From: Gracilaria caudata
Lineage: Eukaryota > Rhodophyta > Florideophyceae > Gracilariales > Gracilariaceae
Direction: 5' to 3'
NCBI GenBank assembly: GCA_030374735.1
Contig: JASCIV010000323.1
Coordinates: 1 to 24,489, forward strand
Length of the DNA stretch: 24,489 bases
Shown: positions 24,059 to 24,489 of the stretch, one piece after another
Position numbering within the stretch: the first letter of the stretch is position 1
Layout of the letters: every line of letters starts with the position of its first letter
Program-made: the position numbers and the translations under genes
The notes under the pieces: model-generated
What the model saw: the letters and a program-made list of their open reading frames with translations, nothing else
Told to the model about the DNA's origin: nothing
The model's database searches: none

Positions 24059-24489
24059 TGCTTTTTTTGTGTTTTTGTTTCTTTTTTGTTATGTTAGTAG
24101 TTGTTTAGTTGGTTGTGTGTGGTGATGGGGTATGGCGACTGCTGCTGTGTTGTACCAGGCAGCAGTGGGGGAAGGGAAGGTGTTGGTACACAGTGGAGTG
24201 AAGCTGAGGTTGAGTGGTATCGATGTAGAAGGAGCCCTTTGTTTCCGTCCGGGAATGAGCGCTGGATAATTCTCCGGAGGTGAGGTCTCAAGAGGATTGA
24301 GCGTAGAGGATAGACGCTAGTGTGGAATCGATACGCTGTTTCACAAAGCAATAAAAGAAAGTGGAAACCACAGTGCACACTAGTGGAATGACGTCAGAGT
24401 GAGTTCATACGCGTGCCGCACACAGCGAGAGCGCAAAGACAGATAGATGATGCAATCAGCTCACGAAAGCAAAAACAGGAGAGCTTGGA
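24059..24489. promoter_or_regulatory. upstream region of the zf-4CXXC gene
   Basis: A 431-base region to the window edge, with no gene supported. On the coding (minus) strand the first 60 bases upstream of the ATG are A/C-rich, as in an unstructured leader, and include TACTAAC. A perfect CRE/bZIP palindrome TGACGTCA is at 24389-24396. Confidence 0.5.
24389..24396. promoter_or_regulatory. CRE/bZIP palindrome TGACGTCA
   Basis: Exact eight-base palindrome recognised by CREB/ATF and TGA-type bZIP factors elsewhere, 331 bases upstream of the zinc-finger gene start. Only a motif match. Confidence 0.3.

Noticed and set aside
24059..24110. TACTAAC branch-site match in the leader of the zinc-finger gene
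   Set aside because: No pyrimidine tract follows and I found no convincing donor upstream in the window, so a leader intron is not supported.

Overview
The window looks like nuclear DNA of a small-genome alga with a primary plastid, most probably a unicellular red alga. Three things suggest this. Two proteins, phosphoribulokinase and a bifunctional-nuclease protein, begin with short basic leaders that carry a phenylalanine near the N-terminus and no signal peptide, as red algal plastid transit peptides do. Genes are compact and mostly intronless, with one clear spliceosomal intron in a histone H1 gene. The DNA is rich in GC and GCGCGC. I cannot name the species.

Layout, left to right. A (C)23 run precedes a basic low-complexity protein gene (143-1078, +). 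Next come a tRNA-Glu(UUC) with a 15-nt extra segment in its D loop (1195-1282, -) and a proline-rich protein gene with a possible PP1-docking motif (1501-2862, -). A 1-kb GC-rich divergent spacer leads to a gene with WQPER pentapeptide repeats (3929-4684, +). Then follow the serine palmitoyltransferase subunit LCB1 (5090-6559, +), an RS-domain protein with a LOTUS-like fold (7473-8576, -), and a plastid BFN/UVR-domain protein (9114-10097, +). Linker histone H1 (10583-11215, -) and phosphoribulokinase (12383-13681, +) share a 1.2-kb divergent promoter. After a standard tRNA-Glu(CUC) (13977-14048, -) comes a 4.6-kb intronless TRAPPC8/Trs85 gene (14284-18879, +). The right end holds three minus-strand genes: an ELO fatty-acid elongase (19302-20150), a SLC35B2-like PAPS transporter (20521-21639), and a CDCA7-type zf-4CXXC_R1 protein (21920-24058).

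Functionally the genes are unrelated housekeeping loci. There is a loose membrane/secretory theme: LCB1 starts sphingolipid synthesis, ELO makes the long acyl chains those lipids often use, TRAPPC8 serves ER-Golgi and autophagy traffic, and the PAPS transporter feeds Golgi sulfation. PRK and the BFN protein act in the plastid. H1 and the CDCA7-like protein act on chromatin. No mobile element, CRISPR array or virus-like gene was seen.

The items most worth a second look are the D-loop insertion in tRNA-Glu(UUC), the RS plus LOTUS architecture, the WQPER repeat protein, an unassigned protein-like minus-strand segment at 4689-4808, and the stop-free, frame-preserving intron in H1.
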